DNA of 64,000 nucleotides from Marinomonas colpomeniae. GTDB taxonomy: Bacteria; Pseudomonadota; Gammaproteobacteria; Pseudomonadales; Marinomonadaceae. The notes beneath the pieces were generated by a model that saw only the letters and a list, made by a program, of their open reading frames with translations, did no database searches and was not told the DNA's origin. Shown one piece after another: positions 18,470-29,021 of this stretch (position 1 is the first letter of the stretch; each line of letters starts with the position of its first letter). The translations under genes were made by a program, and so were the position numbers. The DNA lies in the NCBI RefSeq assembly GCF_014803385.1, contig NZ_JACYFC010000002.1, positions 310,001 to 374,000 on the forward strand, given 5' to 3'.

Positions 18470-20815
18470 ATGCTGAGTACACTTAAAGGGAGGCTATATT
18501 TTCTTACTGCTTTAGTGGTTCTTCCTACTTACATCTTTATCTATTTCAGCTTTAGCTACAGTAGAGACATGGTACAAGAAGATCTGTTAGATGCGGCTCG
18601 ATTAGTGTCGAATCAAGCTGTGAATAATCAAGAATCTCTGGTTAATTCGACAGAGTCTTTCATTGTTTCTCTTGCCACCTTACCTCAGATCAGACAACCA
18701 AACTCTGAAGCCTGCCGTCAATTTCTAAGTGAAATCACACCTCTATTAAATCGCTTTATTAACATCGGAGTGCCAAATAAAGACGGCATGCTGACTTGCA
18801 GTGGTATTCAGCTTTCATCTGCTATTGACGTTAAAGACAGACGCTATGTCCAAGACGCCATGACGTTTAGGCGCTTTAGTACGAGTGGCGTGCATATAGA
18901 CAGAGTGCTAGGTCATCCGACTATCAACTTTGCTTACCCTGTACAAAAAAGTGAAACAAACAGTGAGATTGTTGGCGCTGCTGTTGTGGTTATGTCTTTA
19001 GATTGGTGGGGTGAATTACTCAATAGTAACGAGTTACCTAAAGGTAGTATTGCCTATATGTTAGACAATAAAGGTCAACCAGTCGCAAGCTATCCCGATA
19101 ATATTAAATATGACCCCCCTAGCGATCTGGAGGCAATGTGGTTAGGTGGTGATGGTATAAATAGAGTTTTTGTTAAGCGTCAAGTAACTGATTCCAATGG
19201 TGATGTACTCCTAACTTTTTTAACTGGAATCGCAGTAGATGACGCTCTGAAAAGTGTCAATTATCGCTATACGGTGATGGGTATTATTTTTTCTATTATG
19301 GTTCTCATAATATTGATATTACTTAAACAATTTTTTATGAATGCGATTTCAAAGCCATTAGGAATATTATCTGATTTAGCTCTTAAACTAGGTGAGCGTA
19401 AACACATAGATACAACATCTGCCCCAGCAACGGGTGTTAAAGAAATGGATGATCTGAAAAATGGCTTTCTTGAAATGGCTAAACAAATTAGCGATTCTGA
19501 GAGGAGAGTCGTTTTACAATCACAGACTGACAGCTTAACGGGTATTTCAAATCGTGATGCGTTGAATGAGCAATTACTGAATATTATTATAGAAAATCAA
19601 GGTGACCAAAAAATTGGTGTCATTCTTCTCGATCTTGATAACTTTAAAGAGGTAAATGATACCCGTGGTCATGGTATCGGTGACGACGTGCTTAAAAGAA
19701 TAGCATCGCGTTTAGTTATGCATGCACCAACGGCGAAATTGATTAGCCGTCTAGGTGGAGACGAATTTATTCTCGTTTTTGAAAGCAGGGATGTTAACGA
19801 AAGTCATCTCCTCGCTGTATGTGAAGATATTAGAAATGCGATTAAAGAGCCCCTTATCATCTCTCGTACTGAGATTATCGTAACGGCTAGTATTGGAGCT
19901 GCTCTTTATCCTGATGATGGAGAAAATGTAAAAGAGCTTATGGGGGCAGCCGATCAAGCTATGTATTTTGCTAAACAGAGCGGACGAGATGCTGTTAGAC
20001 GCTTTAATTGGGAGTTAAAGGACGCCCTAATTCATAAAACCGAATTAATTAAAGACTTACGCCAAGCAATTTTAAATCAAGAGTTTTATTTATTGTATCA
20101 ACCTATTGTTAATAAGCATGGCGTAGTGTTGAAGTTTGAAGCTCTTATTCGTTGGCAGCACCCTGAGAAAGGTCTTATAGCACCAGACCAGTTTATTAGC
20201 TATGCAGAAGAGTCTGGACAAATTATAGAAATAGGCCATTGGGTTATCCAAGAAGCAAAACAAGCACTAGGAGCTATTCGCAGTGTATATGGTGAAAACA
20301 TTCAAATTGGCGTAAATGTGTCACCGATACAACTATCAAAACAGCAAGATGGAAATGGTTTATTACTGGCTGATTTACTGAGTAAAGAAAGTTGTGGGAA
20401 TGGCCAAAATAGCCTAGTGGTTGAGATTACCGAACACCTTCTGATGAACCTAGACGAAAGTACTCGAGATGCGTTATTAGCGTTTAGAGAGAAAGGTATT
20501 CAAGTGGCGTTAGATGATTTTGGAACGGGCTACTCATCTCTTGCCTATATTATGAACTATGACATCGACTACTTAAAAATTGACCAAAGTTTTGTCCAAA
20601 AATTGGGCGAAGAGCATGCTTCACAAACACTTTGTGAAGCAATTATCTCAATGGCTCATGCACTTGGTGTATCTGTGATTGCAGAAGGTGTAGAAACAAA
20701 GGAACAAGCAAATCTATTAATTGGATATGGCTGTGATTACCTGCAAGGTTACTATTTTTCTAGACCAATTCCATTGGATCAAGTACTTATCTTTAAACAA
20801 GATAAGCTCATTTAA
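18470..20815 (+). CDS. Membrane GGDEF-EAL protein with periplasmic Cache-type sensor
   Basis: About 781 aa. Two membrane helices (near residues 8-28 and 270-295) enclose a periplasmic sensor with Cache-like features (DVKDRRYVQDAM, STSGVHIDRVLG). The GGDEF domain (about 360-525) has RLGGDEFILVFE with no RxxD site. The EAL domain (about 540-781) keeps the catalytic signature (EALIRW), EITEHLL, LDDFGTGYSSLAY and AEGVETKEQA, so phosphodiesterase activity is plausible. The ATG at 18470 is favoured over 18446 because GTTAGGAG sits upstream and the membrane anchor follows directly. Net activity cannot be decided from sequence. Confidence 0.92.
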   Translation: MLSTLKGRLYFLTALVVLPTYIFIYFSFSYSRDMVQEDLLDAARLVSNQAVNNQESLVNSTESFIVSLATLPQIRQPNSEACRQFLSEITPLLNRFINIGVPNKDGMLTCSGIQLSSAIDVKDRRYVQDAMTFRRFSTSGVHIDRVLGHPTINFAYPVQKSETNSEIVGAAVVVMSLDWWGELLNSNELPKGSIAYMLDNKGQPVASYPDNIKYDPPSDLEAMWLGGDGINRVFVKRQVTDSNGDVLLTFLTGIAVDDALKSVNYRYTVMGIIFSIMVLIILILLKQFFMNAISKPLGILSDLALKLGERKHIDTTSAPATGVKEMDDLKNGFLEMAKQISDSERRVVLQSQTDSLTGISNRDALNEQLLNIIIENQGDQKIGVILLDLDNFKEVNDTRGHGIGDDVLKRIASRLVMHAPTAKLISRLGGDEFILVFESRDVNESHLLAVCEDIRNAIKEPLIISRTEIIVTASIGAALYPDDGENVKELMGAADQAMYFAKQSGRDAVRRFNWELKDALIHKTELIKDLRQAILNQEFYLLYQPIVNKHGVVLKFEALIRWQHPEKGLIAPDQFISYAEESGQIIEIGHWVIQEAKQALGAIRSVYGENIQIGVNVSPIQLSKQQDGNGLLLADLLSKESCGNGQNSLVVEITEHLLMNLDESTRDALLAFREKGIQVALDDFGTGYSSLAYIMNYDIDYLKIDQSFVQKLGEEHASQTLCEAIISMAHALGVSVIAEGVETKEQANLLIGYGCDYLQGYYFSRPIPLDQVLIFKQDKLI

Positions 20816-20836
20816 TCACAGCATTTATAATGCGAA

Positions 20837-21109
20837 TTAACGAATCGAACGTTTGACCAATGTTAAGCAGGATAGTCCATAAAGCACTACAATCAGTGCG
20901 GTAAATATCGATGGTGGAATTCCCCAATGTAAGCTGATTGGACGAATCATTACCAAACTGAATGCCACTGGAAGAATCAGTAATAGCATACGACTCATGC
21001 TCAGAGTAAGCAGGTAGCCTTCTTCGCATTCATTACAGGGTTGTGGGCGACGTAGACTCTTTTTAATAGAAGAAAAAGACAGTTTAGATTTACAATGTGG
21101 ACATTTCAT
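20837..21109 (-). CDS. Small zinc-ribbon membrane protein (CXXC...CXXC)
   Basis: 90 aa. An N-terminal ribbon with CPHC at residues 3-6 and CNEC at 25-28 is followed by two hydrophobic segments (MLLLILPVAFSLVMI and FTALIVVLYGLSCL). This resembles the cxxc_20_cxxc family found in marine gammaproteobacteria, though the spacing here is 18. Function unknown. It converges with the GGDEF-EAL gene. Confidence 0.7.
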   Translation of the reverse strand: MKCPHCKSKLSFSSIKKSLRRPQPCNECEEGYLLTLSMSRMLLLILPVAFSLVMIRPISLHWGIPPSIFTALIVVLYGLSCLTLVKRSIR

Positions 21110-21174
21110 AAAACAGACCTAACAAGATTTAAATACTTCTGCAGCACGTCAAAAAGACTCATAAAGTACGGTTA

Positions 21175-21209
21175 AAAATAACACTTAGAGTGTGCATGAC
21201 TCTAAGTGT
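21175..21209 (-). terminator. Terminator of the H-NOX operon
   Basis: ACACTTAGAG and its exact complement CTCTAAGTGT (21181-21190 and 21200-21209) enclose a 9-nt loop. On the minus strand the stem is followed by TATTTTTAA, fitting termination about 67 bp after the response regulator gene. Confidence 0.7.
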
Positions 21210-21275
21210 TGGCACAAGTTTGATAGATACTTGTCTGTCGCTTTTTAAATAGATTCTTATATAAACAAATGATGT

Positions 21276-22628
21276 TTATCGGGTGCTTTTAATACTCGTT
21301 AGTAAAGCTTTAGACACTTCTAATCCCGCTGGAATATTAACGAAAATTTGAAAGCCTTTTTTTGAACTTCGTTCTAGCTCAGTAATTATTGTAATAGTAC
21401 TGTTCGCTAGCTCGCTGCCTTTGGGTAGTAAAGAGTCTCCGTTATGATTTTTAAGGTCTTGAGAAAGCGTCATTCCACATACAAGCTGATTCGAAAGAAT
21501 TCGATGATTCTTCACGGCCGTTTCTAATTTAGTGGTTGAAAGCAGAGTTTTTAATGCTTCAATTGCATCGATAGAGTAGTAACTGCCTGACTTCAAGTCC
21601 AAATACTGAATCGCTTCAGCGTGCGTCAATGGTGCTTTTTGCATTCGTCCTGTTAGCAACTCAATATAATCATTTGCCACGGTTAATATTTGTACCGATT
21701 TAGAAAGCGCTGCTCCTTTCTCACCTTTTGGATAACCTTCGCCATTTAGGTATTCCTTATGGCGTAGAATAATCTCAGCGACCGGAACAAGAGGGCGAAT
21801 ATTACTAAGCAGTTGTGCGCCTTTTAAAGGGTATTGTTGGTACTCGCGCTTTTGTTCTTTTGATAAGGAAACGTAAGGTGTATGAAGTAATTCATCGGCG
21901 AAACTCATTTGACTCATATAACGCATTTTAGCGGCTCTTATTAGGTGAATAAGCTCACGTTGCGGTAACTGCATTACTTCTGCCATATCGGTTACCAGAA
22001 TCGCTATATCTGGTGCATCCGCATTATTTTTTGGGTTGCGCATTTCTAATAAGTTAGCAAACAGATCAATAGTGCTCTTATAGTTTTCTTGCAACGCCCC
22101 GTTTATTTCTATAATTTTCTGGGTACGCTCTTTCACCGTTGCTTCTAGTGTTTCATTCGCTTCTGTAAGTTTTTCGTTTTGCGAGGTAACCAAAGACTGT
22201 AGGTATTCGTTCTGCTTCTTAAAGCCGATCGCGACAAAAGTATCGTCAACGAGCTCTTTTAGTTTTTCATCGTCCCATGGCTTTTCAAGATAATGAGAGA
22301 CTTTACCTAAATTAACCGCATCAACGACCGCTTCCATATCCGCATAACCGGTTAATAAAATTCTTATCGTATCTGGGTATTCTTCGGCTGCTATCGCTAG
22401 GAATTCTGGTCCACTCATTTCTGGCATACGCGCATCAGAAATAATCACATCAATGGATTGTTCTTTAAGAATCTCAATGCCTTCTGGGCCGCTATTCGCA
22501 ATAAAGACATTGCAATTTGATTTTCGAAATAACCGTTTTAATGACGACAGCACATTCACTTCGTCATCAACTAACAACAAGCCAGGGATAACTTCCGTAT
22601 CCAATTGATTCAATTCAGTGCTACTCAT
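21276..22628 (-). CDS. hnoD: Response regulator with degenerate HD-GYP output domain (HnoD-like)
   Basis: 450 aa. An N-terminal receiver (residues 15-135) has acidic D21/D22, phosphoacceptor D65 in ISDARMP and the KPW lysine segment near 112. A coiled-coil (about 140-180) leads to an HD-GYP-like domain. The GYP loop survives (LNGEGYPKG near residue 290), but the metal-binding HD positions are lost: the region normally TAGHSxR reads NADAPDIA and the ALLHDIGK region reads RAAKMRYM. In Shewanella oneidensis the H-NOX kinase HnoK phosphorylates such a degenerate HD-GYP, HnoD, which tunes a c-di-GMP phosphodiesterase instead of hydrolysing c-di-GMP. The start overlaps the kinase gene by 8 bp. Confidence 0.85.
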   Translation of the reverse strand: MSSTELNQLDTEVIPGLLLVDDEVNVLSSLKRLFRKSNCNVFIANSGPEGIEILKEQSIDVIISDARMPEMSGPEFLAIAAEEYPDTIRILLTGYADMEAVVDAVNLGKVSHYLEKPWDDEKLKELVDDTFVAIGFKKQNEYLQSLVTSQNEKLTEANETLEATVKERTQKIIEINGALQENYKSTIDLFANLLEMRNPKNNADAPDIAILVTDMAEVMQLPQRELIHLIRAAKMRYMSQMSFADELLHTPYVSLSKEQKREYQQYPLKGAQLLSNIRPLVPVAEIILRHKEYLNGEGYPKGEKGAALSKSVQILTVANDYIELLTGRMQKAPLTHAEAIQYLDLKSGSYYSIDAIEALKTLLSTTKLETAVKNHRILSNQLVCGMTLSQDLKNHNGDSLLPKGSELANSTITIITELERSSKKGFQIFVNIPAGLEVSKALLTSIKSTR

Positions 22629-24129
22629 TCAACCCCTCCTTTGAACTGGTGCCTTCGAAAGGCAGCCAAATACTAAACGCCGTGCCTTTACCTACTTCAC
22701 TGGTTACATCAATAGTGCCTTGATGATCTTTAATAATACCGTAGGAAATAGAAAGGCCTAGGCCGGTACCCACACCAATGTCTTTGGTAGTGAAGAACGG
22801 ATTAAAAATAGATTCCAAATTCTTCTCGTCGATACCGCTGCCGTTATCTGTGACTTTGATACTGACACCTTTTGTGTCTTCCACAACGTCTATGATTAAT
22901 TCGCCTTGTTCATTCATGGCGTGGGAAGCGTTCACAAATAGATTTAAAAATACCTGTAATAATTCACCATTGTTCGCGTTAATTGGCTTCACTTTGGCGA
23001 CATTTTTAATTACCACACCTTTAAACTTTAGTTCATTATGTGCAAGTTTGAGTGCTTCATCTATGGTTTTATCAAGATAGCAAGGTTCTTTCTTATTATC
23101 TGATTGGCGAGAAAAGCGTTTTAACCCTCCCACAATATCTATAATTCTTTTGATGCCTTGCTGCGATTCCGCCAAAAGATTTTTGCTGTCCTCTATTAAA
23201 TAGGGCATATCCAAATCTGACCAAATTTTGTCTAAGCCTTTTGCTGCAGTCATTATATCGTCGTCAGTTGATTGCATTGTTTTCTCAGTGAGAGATTTAG
23301 AGGCTTCTACGTATTCAACGAAGTCTTCAATGTAAGTGCCTAAAGACCCTATGTTGCTTTTAATAAACCCCATTGGATTATTGATTTCGTGGGCAATTCC
23401 TGCGGAAAGTTGTCCGACAGTCGCCATTTTCTCTGATTGCACAAGCTTGTTCTGGGTATCTTTTAAGGCGTCATTGGTAGCGCTAATTTCTTCATAACTC
23501 GCGACTAGTTTATCTTCTTGATATCTATGCTCCATAATAATAGCGAGTTGCTTTATACCTGTTTTAAAGACGTTCAGAACATGGTTTTGTTTGTCGGTTA
23601 ACGTGTGAGTAAACAGAATAATAATACCGCTAAGGTGGTCTAAACTGATAATGGGTAAAGCAACAATGGTATCAATAGCTTTGTCATCAATAGCTAGATC
23701 CACAATCTGTAAATGCGTTCGTTTCATGTCTCGAATGATGGGTTCTATTTCAGTAATTAGACGGTTTGTTTCGTTGTTTTGTGTTTCTAAAGCATCGTCG
23801 TATAAATCAGGGTTACGCAAGAGTGGTGAATAAAAACCAGCTTGTTGCGTCTCAAATGGAAAATGAACATAAGCCGCGAAAGGAATCTCGCTTAGGCGCA
23901 TCATGTCGTTCACTATAGTGGGTAAAAAATCGAGTAACTTAGGCTTCTCAATACCATAACGACCAATGTGGTTTAGGAACTTATTTTCCCGTAAGGCGAA
24001 ATGCAGAGAATCGACATTTTCCTTCAACGACGTATTGGCGAAGTGAAGCTCTCGACTCTTTTGTTCAAGAATTGACTCAGCTTTTTTTCGTGCTTTTCGC
24101 TCCCGTTGAAAGGCGGCTTCGTATTCCAT
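22621..24129 (-). CDS. hnoK: H-NOX-associated sensor histidine kinase (HnoK-like)
   Basis: About 502 aa, no membrane helices. The N-terminus is a coiled coil (residues 5-45) followed by a GAF-like sensory region. The dimerisation and phosphoacceptor box is [13 protein letters not shown], and the GHKL ATPase shows an N box ([11 protein letters not shown]), DNGSGID, an F box (FNPFFTTK) and GTGLGLSIS. The ATG at 24129 is chosen because GGGAGA precedes it; the longer ORF to 24186 would overlap the H-NOX gene by 44 bp. In related species NO bound to H-NOX inhibits this kinase. It sits between the H-NOX and HnoD-like genes in one operon. Confidence 0.9.
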   Translation of the reverse strand: MEYEAAFQRERKARKKAESILEQKSRELHFANTSLKENVDSLHFALRENKFLNHIGRYGIEKPKLLDFLPTIVNDMMRLSEIPFAAYVHFPFETQQAGFYSPLLRNPDLYDDALETQNNETNRLITEIEPIIRDMKRTHLQIVDLAIDDKAIDTIVALPIISLDHLSGIIILFTHTLTDKQNHVLNVFKTGIKQLAIIMEHRYQEDKLVASYEEISATNDALKDTQNKLVQSEKMATVGQLSAGIAHEINNPMGFIKSNIGSLGTYIEDFVEYVEASKSLTEKTMQSTDDDIMTAAKGLDKIWSDLDMPYLIEDSKNLLAESQQGIKRIIDIVGGLKRFSRQSDNKKEPCYLDKTIDEALKLAHNELKFKGVVIKNVAKVKPINANNGELLQVFLNLFVNASHAMNEQGELIIDVVEDTKGVSIKVTDNGSGIDEKNLESIFNPFFTTKDIGVGTGLGLSISYGIIKDHQGTIDVTSEVGKGTAFSIWLPFEGTSSKEGLNE

Positions 24130-24142
24130 AGTTTCTCCCGAC

Positions 24143-24685
24143 TCAGTCTTGTTCGATGAGCATAGAGCAATGATCTGCTCCTTCATTCATGCAACAAGTA
24201 TGTTTAATCGTTACGGGCGTACCAAAGCTCTCAGCGGCTTTGTGAACCAAACCTATAGCGAGCAAACACATTTTACGAGGAGACTGATAATACAAGGTGA
24301 CACCATTATCGTGCTTTTCAGTGACAATGATTTTTGGCGTTAAAGCGTCAGGGTAAAGCTTATTTACTTCAACGTGGATAACGGAATCTACAGCGTCAAG
24401 CAAAGACCAAAGGTCAGGGTAGTTCATCATGGAGGGCGGCAAACTGTTTGCCAGTCCATCGTACAAGTAGCGTCCGAATGCTTCCACTAGAGCTGGAACC
24501 GGTAACTCACTGTATTCAGATAGCGCACCAACAAGAGATAAAATTTCTTGATCGTCATAGGTATCGGCACTGGTGTACATGCCACCGCTGGGTAAATCGC
24601 ATTTTTCCAGCAAAGCTTCCCAGCACTCCATACCAAATTGGTCTTCGATCATTTCTTGGAAATTAGTAAAAACAGCGCCTTTCAT
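24143..24685 (-). CDS. hnoX: H-NOX (heme nitric oxide-binding) protein
   Basis: 180 aa. The start MKGAVFTNF is the canonical H-NOX beginning. The proximal heme ligand is His104 in DSVIHVEVNKLYP, and the heme-propionate motif Y133-x-S135-x-R137 (YQSPR) is intact. Both positions match characterised bacterial NO sensors. The ATG at 24685 follows GAGGAG at ideal spacing; the GTG at 24700 would overlap that site. The protein should bind NO through ferrous heme and control the adjacent kinase, linking NO to c-di-GMP and biofilm behaviour. First gene of a three-gene operon. Confidence 0.95.
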   Translation of the reverse strand: MKGAVFTNFQEMIEDQFGMECWEALLEKCDLPSGGMYTSADTYDDQEILSLVGALSEYSELPVPALVEAFGRYLYDGLANSLPPSMMNYPDLWSLLDAVDSVIHVEVNKLYPDALTPKIIVTEKHDNGVTLYYQSPRKMCLLAIGLVHKAAESFGTPVTIKHTCCMNEGADHCSMLIEQD

Positions 24686-24954
24686 GATTACACTCCTCAC
24701 TTTTAGTGTGGGTTACAGAGTAACTAAAAATGATTGAAGCGCTTACAGGTAATTAGTTTAGGTGTGTAACGGTTTGTTGGAAGTTACGCCACTTAAAGTA
24801 AATGGCGTTTGCCTGAATTAACAATGTTGAAGCGGTGAGAGTGAGCCTAAAGTATCTTATCTCATTAGATATTTTCAAAAAGTTATGAGACTGCAATGTG
24901 ATAAGGCTTGATTGAAAGGGCTTGGATGAAACCAATAGACCTAAGAAACGGAAA
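24686..24954. other. Promoter region of the H-NOX operon
   Basis: No coding sequence was seen. The region holds a short hairpin (ACGCCACTTAAAGTAAATGGCGT arms ACGCCA/TGGCGT at 24786-24808) upstream of hnoX. No clear NorR, NsrR or Dnr site was recognised. Confidence 0.4.
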
Positions 24955-24960
24955 AGAAAA

Positions 24961-25006
24961 AACGGGCAGATTAGAGCTTTATTATTCTGGCTAAAATCAT
25001 ACCCGC
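24961..25006 (-). terminator. Imperfect terminator downstream of the chemoreceptor gene
   Basis: On the minus strand AGCGGG pairs with CCCGTT at the ends of an interrupted stem, followed by TTTTTTC. The stem has internal mismatches, so the call is moderate. Confidence 0.5.
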
Positions 25007-25047
25007 TTTAAAACTGATGATATGCGGTATTATTGAAAAATCATTAC

Positions 25048-26694
25048 TTAGGCATTAATTTTAAAGAAATCCATCATGCGTTTAAGCTGCTCTGCTTGAA
25101 CCGTCATCTCTTCACTCGTACTTGCAAGCTCTTCACTTCCAGTAGTATTTTGTCGGGTGATGTCATCGAGTTGCTGCATAGAGAGGTTTATTTGCTCTAT
25201 TCTGGCGTTTTGCTCAACACTTGCGGTAGCAATAGATTGAATCAATTCAGAGGTCTGATGAATCTGTGGCACAACTTCTTTTAGCAAATTACCAGCATGC
25301 TCACTGATTTTTACACTGTTCAATGTTATATCGTTTATTTCCTGAGCGGCTTTTTGGCTTTTCGCCGCTAAAGCACGGACTTCATCTGCTACGACCGCAA
25401 ATCCTCTACCGTGTTCTCCTGCACGTGCTGCTTCAATAGCCGCATTTAATGCTAAAAGATTGGTTTGCTCTGCAATGTCTTCAATGATGCTGATGTTATT
25501 GGCAATGTCTCTCATAACCGTCATGGTCTTATCAACGGCTTCGCCACCTTGTACTGCTTTATTGCTGGCATTGAGCGCGATTTCATTGGTAGATGCTGCA
25601 CTTTCAGAGTTTTGACTTATGCTGATGGCGATCTTATCAATCTCTGCCGTCGTATTTTTAAGGTTATCTGTCATTGATGCCGCACTGCTAGATAGGTTCT
25701 GTGCGGTGACATTGACTTGAGAGCTGGCTGCCGCCATTTGATCCATCGCATTCTGGGTTTCAACAATGGTGTTCTTGAGTCGATCGATCATCCCATTCGT
25801 GCTGTCTTTGATCGTGGAGAAATCTCCAATATAGTCTTTTGTGATTCTTACTCGTAAATCACCTTCTGCCAATGCCGACATTTTATCAGACAAGTCGTGA
25901 ACGATATCCTGGATGATATCGGCCATTTTTTTCATACTGGCTTTAAGACTACCCTGATCATGGTCGTTAAGTTGAATGGAAATGCTTGTGTTGCCTTGTG
26001 CAATTTGATTGGCAATTTCAGCTACTTCCTGAGGCTCTCCTCCGAGAGAACTCATGATGTTTCGAAGAATCATTATTCCAACAGTAAAGACCAGAACGAT
26101 CACAGCAATAGCAATACTAATTTGGATAACAACCGCCTGCCAAATTGCGGTGACAGCGTTATCTGCACCAGTTTTACCGAGTGCCTCATTAAATGCGATA
26201 TGTTCATCAAGCGCTTGAGTTAACTGTTCTGCTTCAACTGCAGTATAAAGCAGCACTTTGGTTGCTGCAGCCTGAATATTCTTACGTGATAAGGAAATGG
26301 CTTTTTCTCTTTTTTGGTTATAAACCTCAAACGCCTTAATTTCATTATCCAACAGAGTGCCATCGGTCTCATCACTCACCAAAAGCTTATACTGTTCAAA
26401 TTCGTTATACACTTCAGCGACTTGGCCTTGTAGCTGCTCATCTATTTTGAGCTTTTGATCTTTGTCTTTTTCCAATACATGCACATAAGATAAACGGCGA
26501 ACTTCACTGATGGCTTTACTGATACTTAGCATTACCTCAATAGAAGGAACGACCTTTACGTTGACATAATTAGAGGAGGTATAAACATTCTTTGTTTGAA
26601 ACAAACTTACTCCGACTAGTGCAATTAAACCAATGATAGCACTGCTAATTAGTATCAAAAGCTGGTATCGCACACTCATCTTTTTGAGCTTCAT
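25048..26694 (-). CDS. Methyl-accepting chemotaxis protein
   Basis: About 548 aa. A membrane helix near residues 10-32 and another near 187-210 enclose a four-helix-bundle periplasmic sensor. A HAMP domain follows, then a signalling domain with the conserved hairpin tip [20 protein letters not shown]. The ATG at 26694 follows GGAG at 5 nt and is preferred over the GTG at 26700. No CheR-tethering pentapeptide is visible at the C-terminus (ends MMDFFKINA). The ligand is unknown. Confidence 0.94.
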   Translation of the reverse strand: MKLKKMSVRYQLLILISSAIIGLIALVGVSLFQTKNVYTSSNYVNVKVVPSIEVMLSISKAISEVRRLSYVHVLEKDKDQKLKIDEQLQGQVAEVYNEFEQYKLLVSDETDGTLLDNEIKAFEVYNQKREKAISLSRKNIQAAATKVLLYTAVEAEQLTQALDEHIAFNEALGKTGADNAVTAIWQAVVIQISIAIAVIVLVFTVGIMILRNIMSSLGGEPQEVAEIANQIAQGNTSISIQLNDHDQGSLKASMKKMADIIQDIVHDLSDKMSALAEGDLRVRITKDYIGDFSTIKDSTNGMIDRLKNTIVETQNAMDQMAAASSQVNVTAQNLSSSAASMTDNLKNTTAEIDKIAISISQNSESAASTNEIALNASNKAVQGGEAVDKTMTVMRDIANNISIIEDIAEQTNLLALNAAIEAARAGEHGRGFAVVADEVRALAAKSQKAAQEINDITLNSVKISEHAGNLLKEVVPQIHQTSELIQSIATASVEQNARIEQINLSMQQLDDITRQNTTGSEELASTSEEMTVQAEQLKRMMDFFKINA

Positions 26695-26939
26695 ATTCAC
26701 TCCAGTGAAAACGTAAATGGGTTGTTCTTTTATAGTTGCCTATGTAAGCGATCCAATGCTGTTATTAGGTTCTTTTTTTGAATCTGCGATCCATGCACTC
26801 TATTGTTTTAGTTCGCATATAATAAGCTACATGCAGTATATTACAAAAAGATACATTGTTTTTTTAGTAAGGTCTAAGCCAGAAAGAAGAGAATGGATTT
26901 TGTGTCTATTATTTAATCAGAACTATTCCGATTGTGTTG

Positions 26940-28868
26940 TTAGCTGTGTGCAATCAGGTCATTGATGGCACGTGAAATAAGAGTTTTTTTCACTAAGGTT
27001 GGGGTGACAGGTTCTCCGAACCAGAACGCCATTGGCTGATCAAAACCGATACCGTGCATGTAGTTGTAGAGCGCTTTACGTAGCCCTTCGCCTAGCATTT
27101 CATGGTTTGTGCCTGTTGGGTCAGTGAAGTCCACATCGTTTTCTGCAAACAAAATATCTGGGCGTTCAGCCAGTGTAATGCCAAACTCTTCAGGATTCAC
27201 ACCAATTGGGCTATGAATCGTGGCAGCGAAGCGATGCCAAAATGCCGACTGGAAACAGCCTTGCTCCATCATCTGGCGCACCATTTCTAATGCATCAATG
27301 GTTTCTTGTTCTGTTTGTGTTGGGAAGCCATACATCAGGTAAGAATGAACCAAAATATCTGCATCACTAAAGGCTTTAGTCACGCGAGCAACTTGTTCGA
27401 CGCTTACGCCTTTTTTCATCAATTTCAGTAATCGGTCTGACGCGACTTCAAGGCCGCCACTCACCGCAACACAACCAGAATCTGCCAATAGTTGACAGCG
27501 CTCAGGCGTAAAAGTCTTTTCGAAACGAATATTCCCCCACCAACTAATCACCACTCCGCGTTCTATTAAGCGCCTTGCTAAAGCAAACAAGGCTTTTGGT
27601 GGTGCGGCTTCATCCACAAAGTGGAAACCTGTTTGGCCTGTTTCTTCAATAAGCTCTTCAATACGATCCACCAGAATATCTGCACCAGCGGCATCGTAGC
27701 GGTCAATGTAATCCAGCGTCACATCGCAAAAACTGCATTTACGCCAGTAACACCCGTGGGCGATAGTCAGCTTGTTCCAGCGTCCATCACTCCAAATTCT
27801 GTGCATAGGGTTGAGCATTTCACACAAAGAAAGATAGTCGCCCAATGGCAAACCTTCGTATATCGGTGTGCCTACATCAGTCTGTGGAATATCGTGGAGT
27901 TCAGGGTTTTCGTTGTAATGAACATATTGTTCGCCATTTTCGTCTTCTGCGAGAAAATAGGTTCGTACCAAATCGTCTATTTCACGCTGCCCGTCAAAGT
28001 ATTCTAACAAGGTCATAAAAGGGCGTTCGCCATCATCAAGACAGATGAAATCAATAAATTCAAATATTCGAGGGTCTTTTAATGCGCGTAATTCGGTGTT
28101 TACAAAGCCACCGCCAATAACGATAGGAAGGTCAGGATGAATTGCTTTGCAAGTTTGTGCGATTCGCAAAGCACCTAGCATATTACCGGGGAAAGGCACG
28201 GTTAACGCAACTACGCTGGGTTGGGTTTCTTCCAAGTACATCTCAACTAACTGCTCTAAAATTTCAGAGCTAAAGCTCGGCTCGCCCATTAACGTATCGT
28301 AGAGATTATCAAAACTTGGATTCGCCGCCGCGAGGCGTTCACCATAACGGCTGACTTCAAAATAAGGGTCGACGCCTTGAGTAATTACCGCAGACAAATC
28401 ATTAATAAACAAAGTCGCTAAATATTTGCCCTTGTCTTGTAAGCCTAAACTACCAAACGCTGTTTTTAGAATATCACCAGACACCGCTTCCATTTGAGCA
28501 ATGGCATCAAACGCAGGACCTTCAGGCAAAAAACGACGGGAAACAATACGTAGGGCAAGGCTTGGGTCTTTACCTTGTAAAAAACGGATGACAGGCTCAA
28601 CACAAAGGCGATAACGATCAAACTCCGCCATGAAGGTATAGATTACATCGGGGAGTTCATCGTCTTCAAACGCCTCGAAATTGTCTTCTACATGCTGGTG
28701 GATAATATCCAGCGCAGGCATAGTCATCATTTCAAGGAAAAGCTCAATAGCAGGATCACGTTGCACCGCTTCATAACCACGAGAGCGTAAAAAGCCAGTC
28801 AAATAAGCCGTCGCTGGATACGGCGTATTTAACTGCGTCATCGGTGGTGTCATCAGAAGAACGGTCAT
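26940..28868 (-). CDS. B12-binding-domain radical SAM protein
   Basis: About 642 aa. The N-terminal half has a cobalamin-binding-type Rossmann region (VVALTVPFPGNMLGALRIAQ, then VIGGGFVNTELRAL). The radical SAM cluster motif is CYWRKCSFCD, C-x3-C-x2-C, near residue 378. The ATG at 28868 (MTVLLMTPP) is chosen; the longer ORF adds a 21-residue extension not typical of the family. Members perform methylations and other radical reactions on unknown substrates; nothing nearby defines this one. Apparently monocistronic. Confidence 0.88.
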   Translation of the reverse strand: MTVLLMTPPMTQLNTPYPATAYLTGFLRSRGYEAVQRDPAIELFLEMMTMPALDIIHQHVEDNFEAFEDDELPDVIYTFMAEFDRYRLCVEPVIRFLQGKDPSLALRIVSRRFLPEGPAFDAIAQMEAVSGDILKTAFGSLGLQDKGKYLATLFINDLSAVITQGVDPYFEVSRYGERLAAANPSFDNLYDTLMGEPSFSSEILEQLVEMYLEETQPSVVALTVPFPGNMLGALRIAQTCKAIHPDLPIVIGGGFVNTELRALKDPRIFEFIDFICLDDGERPFMTLLEYFDGQREIDDLVRTYFLAEDENGEQYVHYNENPELHDIPQTDVGTPIYEGLPLGDYLSLCEMLNPMHRIWSDGRWNKLTIAHGCYWRKCSFCDVTLDYIDRYDAAGADILVDRIEELIEETGQTGFHFVDEAAPPKALFALARRLIERGVVISWWGNIRFEKTFTPERCQLLADSGCVAVSGGLEVASDRLLKLMKKGVSVEQVARVTKAFSDADILVHSYLMYGFPTQTEQETIDALEMVRQMMEQGCFQSAFWHRFAATIHSPIGVNPEEFGITLAERPDILFAENDVDFTDPTGTNHEMLGEGLRKALYNYMHGIGFDQPMAFWFGEPVTPTLVKKTLISRAINDLIAHS

Positions 28869-29021
28869 AGCCTGCCTTGGGTGTAAAAATAGTAAGTGAA
28901 AGCGTACAAAATAAAGACTGCATTCTAGCACTTAACACTCAAAAGAGGTCAGAACCCTTTAAAAATGATGCGGTTGTTGTTGAGATTTAAGGTCTGCTAT
29001 GACTCTTGTTGCTTAACATTC

